In this document: piece after piece, positions 35,290 to 46,865 of the stretch
Position numbering within the stretch: position 1 is the first letter of the stretch
Layout of the letters: each line of letters begins with the position of its first letter
Assembly: GCF_004379255.2 (NCBI RefSeq)
Contig: NC_056032.1
Span: 26,447,322-26,511,321, forward strand
Direction: 5' to 3'
Source: Salvia splendens
Taxonomy: Eukaryota; Streptophyta; Magnoliopsida; Lamiales; Lamiaceae
DNA: 64,000 nucleotides
The notes under the pieces: generated by a model
What the model was told of the DNA's origin: nothing
What the model saw: only the letters and a program-made list of their open reading frames with translations
Database searches by the model: none
Program-made: the position numbers and the translations under genes

Positions 35290-36709
35290 TACTCAAAACA
35301 GCTTTCGAGTATACAAAATAGTAGTGCACACGTCTAAATTTATCCCACTTATACTGAAAGTGAGTTGAGGTCTTGAATGAGTGAACTCCCATTTCTTCAA
35401 CGTGGCACTCGAACGGTTTTATGTCTGCCAGGTTGTTCTCTGACGCAATCTTGACCACTTTTATGTCTCCTCTCTGCACTATATCTCTAATGATATGATA
35501 CTTCCGCTCTATGTGTTTGCTCGCTTTGTGAGCTCTTGGTTCTTTCGAGTTTGCCACAGCACCAGAATTGTCACAATAAATGGTGATGCTCTTGGGCAGA
35601 TTCGAAACCACACCTAAATCCATAAGGAAGTTCTTGAACCATACAACCTCTTTTGCAGCCTCCGAAGCGGCCACATACTCGGCTTCCATGGTCGAGTCCG
35701 CGATGCATTTCTGCTTCACACTCTTCCAAATTACGGCTCCACCTCCTAAGGTGAACACATATCCTGAAGTAGATTTTCTCGAGTCATGATCAGCTTGAAA
35801 GTCTGAGTTAGTATATCCCAAAGGACAGAGCTCGGCTGCATTGTAAACTAAAGCATAGTCCTTAGTCCGTTTAAGGTACTTGAGTATGTTCTTTACGGCA
35901 GTCCAATGTCCTTGGCCCGGATTCGACTGATATCTTGCCACCATGCCAACAACAAAGCAAATATCTGGTCTAGTACAAAGCATAGCATACATGAGACTTC
36001 CAACTGCCGAAGTATATGGAATCCTTCTCATTGCTTGTATCTCAGGCGACGTTTTAGGGCACATCTCTTGAGATAAATGGATGTCATGTCTAAAAGGTAA
36101 GAAACCTTTCTTGGCGTCCTGCATGCTAAAACGACTAAGTACTGTTTCGATGTAAGATTCTTGAGATAAGCACAACATCTTCTTCTCTCGATTCCGAAGA
36201 ACCTTGATCCCGAGGATGTGTCCCGCGTCTCCCATATCCTTTATCTCGAACTGGTTTGATAACCATGTTCGAACTGATGACAACATCTTTTTATTGTTTC
36301 CAATTAGAAGAATGTCATCTACATATAAAACTAAGAACACCACATTCCCCTTATCAACTTTCTTATACACGCAGCTTTCACTTGGGCACTTTTCGAATCC
36401 AAACTTGCAAACAGTTTGATCGAAACATTGGTTCCACGATCTGGATGCTTGCTTGAGGCCATAAATGGCCTTCTTAAGCTTCCAAACCATGTGTTCTTTG
36501 CCCTTTATGGCATATCCTTCGGGTTGTTCCATGTAGATGGTCTCCTCAAGACTGCCGTTTAGAAACGCAGTCTTAACGTCCATCTGCCATACATCCCAAT
36601 CCATATAAGCTGCAATAGACAACAGTATCCGGATCGATTTGAGCATGGCCACTGGGGAGAAGGTCTCATCATAATCGATGCCTTCCTTTTGGGTATACCC
36701 CTTGGCCAC
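35290..36709 (-). pseudogene. Copia reverse transcriptase and RNase H
   Basis: The frame carries the copia RT (GYTQKEGIDYDETFSPVA, MDVKTAFLNG, GLKQASRSWN, YVDDILLIGN) and RNase H (YTNSDFQADHDSRKSTSGYV, MEAEYVAASEAAKEVVW, IYCDNSGA, KHIERKYHIIRD). These copy the RNA into DNA and degrade the template in the virus-like particle. It follows the integrase segment in the same frame after an in-frame TGA just upstream (a former Trp or Arg codon is possible). The open frame runs on into the LTR to 35201. The catalytic acids are intact, but the polyprotein upstream is broken. Confidence 0.9.
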
Positions 36710-36733
36710 TAGTCTTGCTTTGAAGACTTTAAA

Positions 36734-38112
36734 TCATCCATCGGGTCCACGTTTACGTTTATATATCCACTTGCTCCCAATGGCAGTACAACCTTCGGGT
36801 AGGACGGACAAATCGTAGACGTCTTTGTCTATCATAGATTGTAGTTCCGAATCCATTGCTTTTACCCATTTGCAATGATCGACATCTGCCTGCGCCTCCG
36901 CAAAGTTCCAGGGATCTAATACATTGCTGTCCGAGGAGTGATCCATAGATTCTCCCAAACCAATGTATCTGTCGGGCTCATGTGAGACCCTCCCACTGCT
37001 GCGCGGCACTACAATATTTTGAGTAGAAGTTGAAGTTTCGTGAATTGTTTGTACACTTGGTACTTGTTCTTGGTTAATGGAACTTGTGACAGAAGTTAGC
37101 TCATCAAGAGCCACTTCACTGCTGGGTTTATGATTCATTACATAGTCTTCCTCTAAGAATGTCGCGTGAGTGCTCACAATGACTTTCTTATCTCGGAGAC
37201 TAAAGAATTCATAACCTTTCGTTCCTTTGGGGTATCCTATAAACAAACATACCTCCATCCTAGATCCTAGCTTAGTTGGATCCTTTTCCAATACATGAGC
37301 CGGGCAACCCCAAACCTTGAGATGTGCTAGATTGGGCTTACGCCCAGTCCACAACTCATATGGAGTTTTAGGTACGGATTTTGATGGTAAATTGTCTAAA
37401 ATGTGACTTGCGGAAAGCAAGGTATGTCCCCAAAACGAAATTGGCAGACGTGCATAACTCATCATCGATCGAACCATGTTTAATAAGGTCTTGTTCCTTC
37501 TTTAGCCACGCCGTTCTGCTGGGGCGTGCCCGGCGCAATCAGTTGGGATTGAATTCCCACTTCCGATAAGTAGTCCAAAAATTCGGCACTGAGGTATTCG
37601 CCTCCATGATCAGATCGTAGGCATTTGATATTCTTCCCATGATACTTCTCCACAAGAGTCTTAAAGTCTTTAAACTTGTCAAAAGACTCTGACTTGTGAT
37701 GCATCAAGTAGACATATCCAATTTTCGAGAAGTCATCAATAAATGGGATGAAGTATCGAAAACCACCTCTTGCCTCAGTTGACATTGGTCCACATACATC
37801 GGAATGAACGAGCTCAAGTACTTCCTTGGCCCTATTGCCCTTAGCCTTAAAAGGCCTCTTGGTCATCTTGCCTTCTAAACATGACTCACACTTATGAAAA
37901 GGTTCCTTCTCTACACCTTTGATAAGATCTTGTTGAACAAGAGAATGGATCCTCCTTTCATTGGCATGACCAAGTCTAAGGTGCCACAAGTACGTTTCGT
38001 TCATTGAACTTGAAGGTTCCTTTCGTTTCTTTGAAATTTTATATGTTGTATTGAGTTCTGATTTGCGATTTTTAAACTGTGTAGAAGTGATTGTGTACAG
38101 ATTATTTTCCAT
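36734..38112 (-). pseudogene. Copia GAG-pre-integrase and integrase region, frameshifted
   Basis: The first segment (38112-37480) has WHLRLGHANERRI and CESCLEGKM (zinc-binding), then the DDE core: VHSDVCGPM, FIDDFSKIGYVYLM, LRSDHGGEY and GTPQQNGVA. A frameshift just after GTPQQNGVA moves coding to the 37477-36734 frame (MVRSMMSYARLPISFWGHTL, KVWGCPAHV, KWIYKRKRGPDG). That frame ends in an in-frame TGA before the RT. Family role: inserts the cDNA into the genome. Confidence 0.9.
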
Positions 38113-38151
38113 GATACCACGACAGATATAAGAACCATCTTTCTTAATAAC

Positions 38152-39285
38152 TCAGTTGTTATTAAAAGAAATCGAATATCCATCATAAACTAATTTAGAA
38201 ACTGAAATTAAATTTCTTCTAAAAAAAGGTATCAACAAAACATTCTTCAAAATAAAAAATCTATCACTACTAAAACGCGAATAAATGTCTCCTACTGCAA
38301 CGGCTGCCACTTTGGTAGCGTCGCCCAGCTGGACTTCGATCTCACGATCATGTAGCCGTCTTGTCACCTGCATTAAGTCAGGATCAAAACAAATATGATC
38401 AGTGGCTCCTGTGTCAATAACCCAAGTGCAAATTGATGTCGAAGTTAAACAAGACTCGACAACTATAGTCTGGTGCATACCTGTAGCCTTGCCCCGTTTA
38501 GGACAGTCTGGCTTCCAATGCCCCTTCTCTCCACACTTGAAACACTTCCCCGTGGGCTTCTTGTTAGCCCTCTTCTTCTTCTTTCCCTTAGCTATCTTGG
38601 CCGGTCCTGAGTTCGGTGCCTGCCTTTTTCCTTTGCTAGGCTTTAAGCCAGAGGAACGAGGAGCCGAAATCATCATGGCCGCCTTAGCCTGGACCATATG
38701 GTCCTCTGCCGACTGAAGTTCAGTCAACAGCTCTGCCAAGGTGTAATTCATTTTGTGCATCTCGAAGTTGAGCTTGAACTGTTGGAAGCTAGGGGGAAGA
38801 CTTTGAAGGATGATAGTCACTTGAGACTCGGGATCGATCGTCCCTCCCAAGACCTCAATTTGGTTGAGGTGGCCCATCATCTCCAGGACGTGGTCCCTCA
38901 CAGACGAGCCTTCCTTCATTATCTTCGACATGATACTCCGAAAGGCTTGAGACTTAGTCGTTCGATTCTGAGTACCAAAAAGATTCTTGAGATTCTGCAT
39001 AATCTCGGCGGCAGTTTCCATAGCAGAATGCTGATGCTTGAGTACTGATGACATAGATGCCAACATGTAGCACTTAGCCATCTCATTCGCCTTATGCCAC
39101 CGTCTATGTGCATCTCTGACTCCTGCCGCAGCGTTAGCCGCCGGTACTGGAGGTCGCGGGGTGGTGAGCACAAAGATGTACTCATCTGCTGTGAGAACGA
39201 TGTCCAAATTTTGTTTCCATTCTATGTAATTTTGGCCCTCGAGTTTATTTTCTTTGAGAATTGCATAAAGAGGATTGAATGACAT
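38152..39285 (-). pseudogene. Copia gag and protease region
   Basis: ATG at 39285 (MSFNPLYAILKENKLEGQNY) begins a gag with the DUF4219/UBN2-type capsid region, then a CCHC zinc knuckle (CFKCGEKGHWKPDC) and an aspartic protease (WVIDTGATDHICFDP). It ends at a TGA (38152-38154). The same frame continues after the stop into integrase, so one nonsense change separates them. Gag packages the RNA; protease cleaves the polyprotein. Confidence 0.9.
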
Positions 39286-41195
39286 ATTGACGATTTGGAT
39301 TGCACTGCAAAACAGAGTATTTTACTATTGTCATAAACTTATGTAAGAAGTTTGATTAGATTAACCATAAAACTTTTCAAAATCTTACAACTGTAAAATT
39401 AAAATTTTGTACCCTCCAGAGGAAGTCAATACACATTAAAATCTTACAGTTTTACTAGTCACAACACCGACGAATAGTCCAGAGACCGCCAAATGTTGCC
39501 TAAGCAGGACCATCTCTTTAGCATTACAGAGTCTTGTTTCTACAACACACTCCCATAACAATGCTTATGTGCTGCTAACAAGATCAAGCTATCTCATAAA
39601 TTCTTTATGAACTTCTGAATCTCGTAGTTTCTTAGGATTATTGTCCCCACAGAGCAGGTGACGATAATATTGGAAACCACATTCTAGTTCATACTATTTA
39701 TATTTGAGAAGTCCGCCCTCATGAACTTGCTATTTTCTTAAGATTATTGTCCCCCAGAGCAGGTGGCGATAATATTAGAAAAAGGCTTCATAAATTGCAG
39801 ACCAATTGATGGAGACCATATACAAATGTTGAGTTCGTAATTATAGCTTAGATATTTCGGTTATGGTTTTTCTTTAATTATCCTTAGTCTTAGGGCAGAG
39901 AAAGACTTGGTTAAATTCTGTTGGTATTTAATCTACTGCATAATTAAATCTTTTATTAATTGGTATCTTCCTTTAGGGAATAATTATTCTAGAATATAAT
40001 TCTTATTCATGTCTACTATAAGATTTGACTAAAATAAATGAATTATTTAATTCTTAATAAGACATGAAAAATTAAATTTAAATTAATTCCATGTTCAAGA
40101 ATAGGAAGAGATATTTCATTATTTAATGAATTCATACATATCTATCCTGTTTAGGATCTTAGATATATAAATATTAGGAAACTATTAAATTATTCTTATC
40201 CATATCATCTAGGAATCAAAATATTATTATTTATTTCCATAGATATAGAAAATAATAAAAATATTCCTTAAATCTAGATAAATATTAGGAAACTATTAAA
40301 TTATTCTCATCTATATCATCTAGGAATAAAATAATATTATTTATTTCCATAGATATAGATAAAAATAAAAATATTCCTAAAATCTAGGTAAATCTTCCAA
40401 AAAGATTTTATTTCCATTAAATAATAATATTTTAATAAAATAATTAAATAATCATTAAAGTAATCTTTCATCGTTATCTCATCGTACGAGGTTCGCACGA
40501 ACGATGAACGATGAAAATCCGATGAGTTCTTCGTCGAACCACGACGCACGAAGCGTCTGGGCCACCAGCGCGCAGATGGTGCACCTGCGTCTCGGCCAGC
40601 GGCTCGTCGGGTGTGGCCAGTGTCTTGGCCAGGAGCGTGCGCGGAGGCGCGGCTTCTCTCGGCCAGGAGCGTGCCGACACTTCTCGGCCAGGCGCGCACG
40701 CGGCGGCGTGCGCCTCTCGGCCAGCGTCTCGGCGCCAGTCTCGGACATCCGAGCCGTCGGGTGGTGCGAGCTCTCGGCCAGCGGCGCGCACGGTGGTGCG
40801 CCCGCTCTCGGCCAGCTCCAACCTTCCGCCTAGGGTTCGGCCTGGCGTCTCGGCACCTCGGCACGTTCTCGGTTGAACTGCCGGGCCACTCCATCAGCCG
40901 CGTCGACCTTGACCCGGGTTCCGTCTGGTGCGTGTGGTCTCGGCCGGCGGCGCGCACGAGCCCTACTCGTCTGCGCGTCGCCCCGTGATCACGGCTCCCG
41001 GCTCCCACTGTCTCGACAACCCTACCTCGATCGCACGTGGTGCGTTCGAGCAATTCAAGTTCTTTGAATCGATAGTTCTTGAGTTCATCATGCATAAAAC
41101 TAAACAAAAACACCAAGAATATGCTTCGCAATCAAATAACACATGCATACATGAATTTCGCGAAATTTAAATCCAAATAATTAGAGCCAAAGACT
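39286..41195 (-). other. Copia untranslated leader
   Basis: This ~1.9-kb leader lies between PBS and gag. The part at 39300-40480 is AT-rich with a repeated ~60-bp unit (AATATTAGGAAACTATTAAAT, near 40165 and 40285). The part at ~40540-41050 is very GC-rich with degenerate CTCGGCCAGCG/GCGCGCACGG units. No conserved protein is recognised; the long frames in several registers are composition effects. Confidence 0.65.
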
Positions 41196-41208
41196 GGCTC
41201 TGATACCA
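41196..41208 (-). other. Primer binding site of the copia element
   Basis: The minus strand reads TGGTATCAGAGCC two bases after the LTR end. This matches the 3' end of initiator tRNA-Met, the usual primer in plant copia elements. Confidence 0.9.
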
Positions 41209-41210
41209 AC

Positions 41211-42672
41211 TGAAGGGGCTAGCAGCGGAAGCGTGCGTTCAAAACGGATCACATGAATTTGATCTATTTAGCAGATTATTTAGACAAAATCTATTCGCGT
41301 AATTATCACATGTATCATGCTCATAACTTGAATTAAAACATGCTTTAGCACATAAAATTCCTAAAACATGCTTACTACGGAATTAGCCAATTTACCTTGT
41401 TGATTCAATCAAGAATCGATGATGGCTTGCTCCGTCTCCACGTGAAGATCTTCAATACAAGACCTCGGATCTTCTGACTGGTGTCCCGAACTATACGCTG
41501 ATATTTGTGTGGGCAAATCTCACCAACGTACTAGGACTCGAATAATGGAAGACAGAACTCAGCTCACGGAGGAGGCACAAATTTCGAGCTCTCTCTTTAG
41601 AGGGGGACGAAAATTTTGATAATAAATTGTTATGTTTTATGTCTCCTTTATTCTCCTATTTATATAAGTCACATATTGGGCCCAGTCAGGGATCTAAGGA
41701 AGAATTTGGAACGTGCCTCACCCAATTAGCTTTTTACTAATTAAATTGAACCCACAATTTAATATAAGTTTATATTGGAATATTACGAGCAGCCACTATA
41801 GAAGTAATATTGCACTGCCTTCCAAATCCGAAATTACAAGTATTCCGGGTTTCCTTTAATTGCATTTGATTCATTTCCCGCGCTTAAGATGGAAACATCT
41901 ATTAATCAATTAATGTCTGCTATAGACGTAATTAATTAACATATTTCGAATTCCAAGAGTGGAATTAGCAAGAAACTCTTATTTATTATTCATAGAGTAA
42001 TCAAACTCCAACTAGCTAGGTTCCGAATAATAAAACTTCGTTTCGAGCTCCTCTTGTGGATGTTATCAAACGAGACTCTCCTCGCGCACGTTTCAACATA
42101 ATAGCAATCCTAGCACCTCTAGATAATGATCACCACTACCCAATATACCTGAATCGTTGGGTTACGAAAAACCCGCACCTTTGGTAAGTCAAAGTAGTGG
42201 ATCCTCAATATCGTATGCTCAATGCTAACGTACATTGATTAAGAAATTAATTTTCAAGACCTCGTCTTTCAGTAGATAGCATAAAGACTCATCTTGCTGT
42301 TAGATCCATTCAGTGCTATACCACACCAACGTCATCTTATTTCAATAAGGTTTAGAAATAATCGGACTGACATTGCAACCTTTCGCGATAGGTAGTCTAG
42401 GCCTATCTAGGTTGTGAAATTCTTATTTTTCTTTGTTTAGAACTGACCGTGTTACCTTAAATTGGACGACGCCCACAACCGGTCTACTAAAACAAAGACT
42501 TAGACTTTGTTACGTTTGCTCATACATTTAAATATGTAATAAACAACCATTAAATGTAAAACATAACAACATTATGACAAAAATAATTTGTTGCATTTAT
42601 TGGAAAATAATCATTAGAGTTTTACAGTATCCAATCACTCGAAAGGTGATTTCTAGTATACAAAACCTAACA
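41211..42672 (-). repeat. 5' LTR of the copia element
   Basis: On the minus strand it runs from TGTTAGGTTTTGTATAC to GCCCCTTCA. It is nearly identical to the 3' LTR, with a few scattered differences such as one C missing near the start, so the insertion is fairly recent compared with the surrounding Athila fragment. Confidence 0.9.
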
Positions 42673-43114
42673 ACTTTTTGCTTTTGTCCTTTACTTTTCT
42701 CTACCTTTTCTGCAGGTACCTTACAGATCTTTCAGCCTAGTCACCTAACTACCACTTATTCTCTGATATTCCGTTTAGCTTTTTATAGTAACCCCGTACC
42801 TTCCACATATTTTCTGAAACATAATGTTCCCTACTCTCACGTACACAGCTACATGTCAATCATCTTTCACCCCTCCTAGTCAGTAGAGCAACCCAAGCGT
42901 GGTAGCTAACCAACCCTTCCAGAATATCACCACAATTTCCAAAGCGCATGCATCACTGTGGGATTCGACCCTTACATTCACTATACTAGTCAGTAAAAGT
43001 GGGTTGAAGAATTTCTTTGATAGCCAGGTTCAGGCTTAGCGGGGGTTTCCATCCTGATCAGTAGGATACATCCTTGCTTTACACGACACCTGCACAAACT
43101 TGCATCTGTCAAAA

Positions 43115-43132
43115 TGGCGCCGTTGTCAGGGA
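43115..43132 (+). other. Primer binding site of the Athila-like element
   Basis: TGGCGCCGTTGTCAGGGA resembles the Athila-type PBS complementary to tRNA-Asp, three bases after the LTR end. Confidence 0.8.
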
Positions 43133-43217
43133 TGAATGGCGTTATTAACTGTTATTGTGTGTGATACTTTGGCGTATATACTGTGCATAATCCTTTCTTT
43201 TCTTTTTCTTTCAGTTT

Positions 43218-45143
43218 ATGAGAAGCAGTTCCGCTCCTGACCAGTGGAGATCGAAGATACTTCAACGAGGGACTATACTCGTAACCACTCGTCCTGGCCT
43301 GTCGACAGCCTTGTCTGACCTAGGCACGAGTAGTGACGAAGAGCAAGACACCATAGAAGGACCAATACCGGAAGAGATACCACTATTGGAAGGCAACCCA
43401 AGGATAATGGCTGCCCATATAGATGAAGACCCGGAGATAGGGATGCTGAACGACCATACCGAAGGAGAACCACCGCAAGCTATAGTTGTCACCCCAGGAC
43501 AGACGGCTTGTGATGTGAAGCCCCATGTTACTGCAATCCTTCCCACGTACTGTGGGAAAAGCTATGAAGGCCCTTATGAATTCCTTCATGAGTTCTGCAA
43601 GATTTGTAGGGCACAGAGAAGGCCAGCGGGGGCAACCGAGGATGACTACAGATTGAAAGCTTTGCCATTCGTCCTAAAAGGGGAAGCCAACACCTGGTTC
43701 ATGCGCCTGCCACCCGACTCCATTGAGAGTTGGGCCGATTTCAAGTCAGCCTTCTTAGGCAAATTTTTTCCGTCATCTAAGACGAGTGCGCTGAAGAGAG
43801 AGATAACCAGTGTGAAGCAAGGTTAAGATGAACCCTTGAGTGATTATTGGGCGAAGTATATGAGCCTCTTGGATGCGTGTCCCAACCATCGTATGGCGGA
43901 TATAGAGATACATCATACCTTTTATGAAGGAATGAACAAGGCAACAAAAGACTTGGCTAGCTCGTCGTCAGGAGGAAGCTTCACGCAACTGAGGGTTAGT
44001 GAAGCGAAAAAGGTCCTAGGGAAGCTTTTGAGCGCAAAGAAGAGTACGACAATTCAAGGGATGGCTACAGCAGAGAAAAAATTGCGAGTGCTTCGTCTAC
44101 TGACCAGGAGCAGAAGATAGAGCAAAAGATGGATTTGAAAATGGAAGAGCTGAAAAAGACACTCCTGAGCGCAATCGAGAAGAACGCACCACCACCTTCC
44201 CCAACTAGGAGCTATAAGGATGCAGAGCAGGGAAATCAAAGGCCAACTTACGATCAGTCGAATGACTTCATCAACATGGAGCAAGTCAATGCTGCAGGGT
44301 ACTATAAATCTAGTGGGAATTGGATCCAGGGGAGACAGCGGGACGCACCATGGAGGGATCATCCAAATTTTCGATGGGGAGATGGGAACCAAAATCAGAA
44401 CCAATGCCAAGGTCAGAACCCTTACAACCCCCACCCGAACCAGAATTCCAACCGTGGCCCAGCAAATCCAGACCACCAATTCAACTGGTTAGGAAGAAAC
44501 CAACAACCCCACAACCAACAACACCACAACCAAAACCCACAAAACCAGAACTCGAACCCTGTTTATGTACCACCCCACCAAAGAAACTTCCAAAATTACC
44601 AGAATCAACCCAACCAGGGTCCACAACATCAGCAGAACCAGAACCAGTTCTAAAGCTAGAACCAGAATCAATATCACCAAGACCAGTGCAACTCTCCTGG
44701 CCAGTATAATCAATACCCACCTAACCAGAACCAGCAAAACTTCCAAAATTACCCACCCAACCAAAACTTCCAAAATTAGTCCAATAATGAAGTAGTGCAG
44801 GGGATGCAGAATGCCCAGAAGGAGCATAAGGCGAACATAGACATGATGAATTGGCAATTGGCTCAGCTGGCGAGTTCGATGGGAGAAATGAAGGGGAATT
44901 CATGAAAAACTCCCGTCTACAGTCCATATACCTGAAAAGGCAAACGTAAGCAAGGTCACATTGCGTTCCGGTACTACCTATGAAGGACCCCAACCGAGGA
45001 AGCCCAGTGGGGAGCCTAGTGGGACAAAGATACTGAGAGACGTTGTTTCGGAAGAAGAGCTACGCAGACCTCTACCTCAAATGCAGGATCCATTTTTCTT
45101 GGATGAGGCGCCATTGGAAAAAGGTGAAACCAGGGGCATGCAG
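43218..45143 (+). pseudogene. Athila-like gag, broken and truncated
   Basis: ATG at 43218 (MRSSSAPDQWRSKILQRG). The retrotransposon gag domain is clear: YEGPYEFLHEFCKICRAQ, ANTWFMRLPPDSIESW, FLGKFFPSSKTSALKREI. A TAA at 43824-43826 interrupts it; the same frame continues with EPLSDYWAKYMSLLDACPNH and FYEGMNKATKDLASSSSGG. After ~44120 the frame shifts, and a long Gln/Asn/Pro-rich stretch (44380-44770) follows. Coding similarity stops at 45143 where another sequence begins. No protease, RT or integrase remains. Gag would form the capsid particle. Dead copy. Confidence 0.85.
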
Positions 45144-45629
45144 TGTTAGGATTGGTATACTGAAAAACATATTTCGAGCATGTTGCACGGGTAGAATTGC
45201 TTGTATACAATAAACTCTACAATCCACTTTTAACCCAAGGCGAGAAGATGTACTTTTATCGCATTGGTGTTTGCTTAAGCATTTATAAGATGTTTCTCAA
45301 ACATTTAAATGTACAAGAAGCAAACAAGTCTAATTCTTCAACATAGTAGACTGGTCGTGAACGATGTTCATAGAAGGTGATGTAGTCGGTCCTTTGTAGA
45401 AGAGAAATAGAATTTCACAACCTAGATAGACTTTGGCTACCTATCGTGAAAGGTTGCATTGTCAGTCTGCATGTTTCCTTACCTTAGGAAATAAACGACA
45501 CTGTGCGGTATAGCACTGAAGGATCTAACAGTCGGGTTAAAAGTGGATTGTAGAGTTTTCCGTATACAAACAAGATTATATTCGCGCGAACTTGCTCGAA
45601 ACATGCTTTTCAGTATAGTAAACCCAACA
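45144..45629 (+). mobile_element. LTR-like fragment with inverted ends, related to the copia LTR
   Basis: It starts TGTTAGGATTGGTATACTGA and ends CAGTATAGTAAACCCAACA. The first ~90 bp and last ~90 bp are inverted repeats sharing CTCTACAATCCACTTTTAAC. The middle matches the nearby copia LTR: TTTCACAACCTAGATAG, CTACCTATCGTGAAAGGTTG and GTATAGCACTGAA. No target duplication is visible. It may be a rearranged solo LTR of a related family. Confidence 0.7.
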
Positions 45630-46078
45630 ATAATGTCAATTCAACCCATTAATGTAATGTTATTTTTGTGTAGTTTATCATTTGGATTTTTTTTTATGGT
45701 CATAATTTGGACGTTTTGAATATTATGAGTTATCGATTCATTATTTTTGTTAAAAGTGTGATTTACATTTTTTTAGTAGAGAGAAGGATTGTTTTAAACA
45801 TATTTTTCAAAAGTGTCAACACTTGATATACTCTTTTCATCGTTGTCCAAATAATTATGTTTGTCTTGATTCCGTTTTGAATATGTTCAATTTTATGTCT
45901 TTAGGTGTAAAAATGAATTGAGGAGTATATAATTATTGAATTGTTATTATATAGTATATTTTTATATTTTTAAATCTTATATAGTTATATTTTTTTTTAT
46001 TTTAATTAATCAATTAACAATTTAAAATTGTATGACGAAAAAATATTCCGTCGTGCATCGCACGTGGGTTAACACTAG
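45630..46078 (+). mobile_element. Possible Helitron 3' end
   Basis: The AT-rich stretch ends with a short hairpin CGTGC-ATC-GCACG (46052-46064), ten bases, then CTAG followed by T. This matches the Helitron 3' rule of hairpin plus CTRR with insertion before T. No 5' TC end or Rep/helicase gene was seen, so only the terminus is claimed. Confidence 0.4.
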
Positions 46079-46652
46079 TTATTCATTAAGCACGACATAA
46101 ATAAACAACTGGATAAAACTCGTAGGACGAATATTGTAGTTTTCAGTTTTCTTGTTCTTGCCTTGATCTTCAGATGTTATTAACTTAAGGAATTATGCAC
46201 TGGAATGAGGTATTTATATGGCTCTAAGTCATCACCTTTGATTGGTGTATCCAAAGACTTCAATTACTTTGTTCAATTCTATTCGATAATGTTTTTGGTC
46301 GGTATTTAGGGGAAGCGACAGGTGATCAATATGCTCTTAGGTTTATCCCTAAAAGGGTAAACGTAAGGAATCTTTAATGGTGATATAAACTGTTTCGAGT
46401 TACTTGTTTGTTAGGGATAAACCTAAGGAATTTTTAAGGGTGATATAAACTGTTTGGACTTACTTGTTTTTTATTGACGACCTTAAGCTAATGAATCTAC
46501 TTTCTCTATAAATCTCAGAGCTTCCAACCAAAAATTACGTGCTTACACATAAATTCATCCATTTTTCATAAGAGCTCTGATGATCTGGGAATAATTGTTT
46601 GACTCCCCAAGTAACCATGTAATTATATTTTGAATATTTTAATTGTTACTTA
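46079..46652. other. AT-rich stretch, no gene seen
   Basis: A partial direct repeat containing GGTGATATAAACTGTTT (about 46370 and 46440) is the only structure noticed. Confidence 0.5.
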
Positions 46653-46863
46653 CTCTCACCGTCCCACAAAGTTTGTCCCATTTTACTATTTTCATCCGTC
46701 CAACAAAGTTTGTCCCATTTGGAATCTTACCGAAAATAGACATTAAATGCACCATTCAATCTCCTCAATGTGGGACCCTTATTCCACTACACACCTCCAT
46801 TTAATACAAAGTCAAACAATTTCTTAAAATCCGTGTCAAGTCAAATTGAGACAATGGAGGGAG
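46653..46863. mobile_element. Stowaway-like MITE
   Basis: It is flanked by TA (46651-46652 and 46864-46865). It starts CTCTCACCGTCCCACAAAG and ends ACAATGGAGGGAG, giving the CTCCCTCCGTCCC-type inverted ends of Stowaway (Tc1/mariner). It is ~211 bp, without an ORF. Confidence 0.8.
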
Positions 46864-46865
46864 TA

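Larger units (their letters stand above)
33181..42672 (-). mobile_element. Ty1/copia retrotransposon with an extra PBS and leader beyond its 3' LTR
   Basis: Read on the minus strand: 5' LTR (42672-41211), PBS, ~1.9-kb leader, gag-protease, integrase, RT-RNase H, PPT, 3' LTR (35277-33815), then a second PBS and ~620 bp of leader (33814-33181). LTRs are ~1462 and 1463 bp and very similar. No target duplication is visible; the host LTR lost sequence at the junction. The simplest reading is a former tandem LTR-internal-LTR-internal array whose last part was deleted. The gag-pol frame has stops and a frameshift, so it is not autonomous. Lineage within copia (Tork/Angela-like?) is uncertain. Confidence 0.85.
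31675..43111 (+). mobile_element. Athila-like gypsy 5' LTR, interrupted by a copia element
   Basis: The LTR starts TGTCGGACAGAACTC and ends CATCTGTCA just before a PBS at 43115. The parts are 31675-33180 and 42673-43111; between them sits the minus-strand copia element. The left part holds a tandem duplication (period 681 bp). About 250 bp expected after 33180, judged from the first duplicate (after ~32510), is missing at the copia junction. A TATA box is visible at 31986-31992. There is no 3' LTR in the window, so the element is truncated. Confidence 0.75.

Noticed and set aside
40337..41131. 264-codon minus-strand frame in the copia leader
   Set aside because: Same GC-rich leader; upstream of gag, not conserved in register with the duplicate leader copy, which has indels.
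44054..44993. Minus-strand and alternative frames with Val/Leu- or Gln-rich runs
   Set aside because: Shadows of the Asn/Gln/Pro-rich tail of the Athila-like gag.
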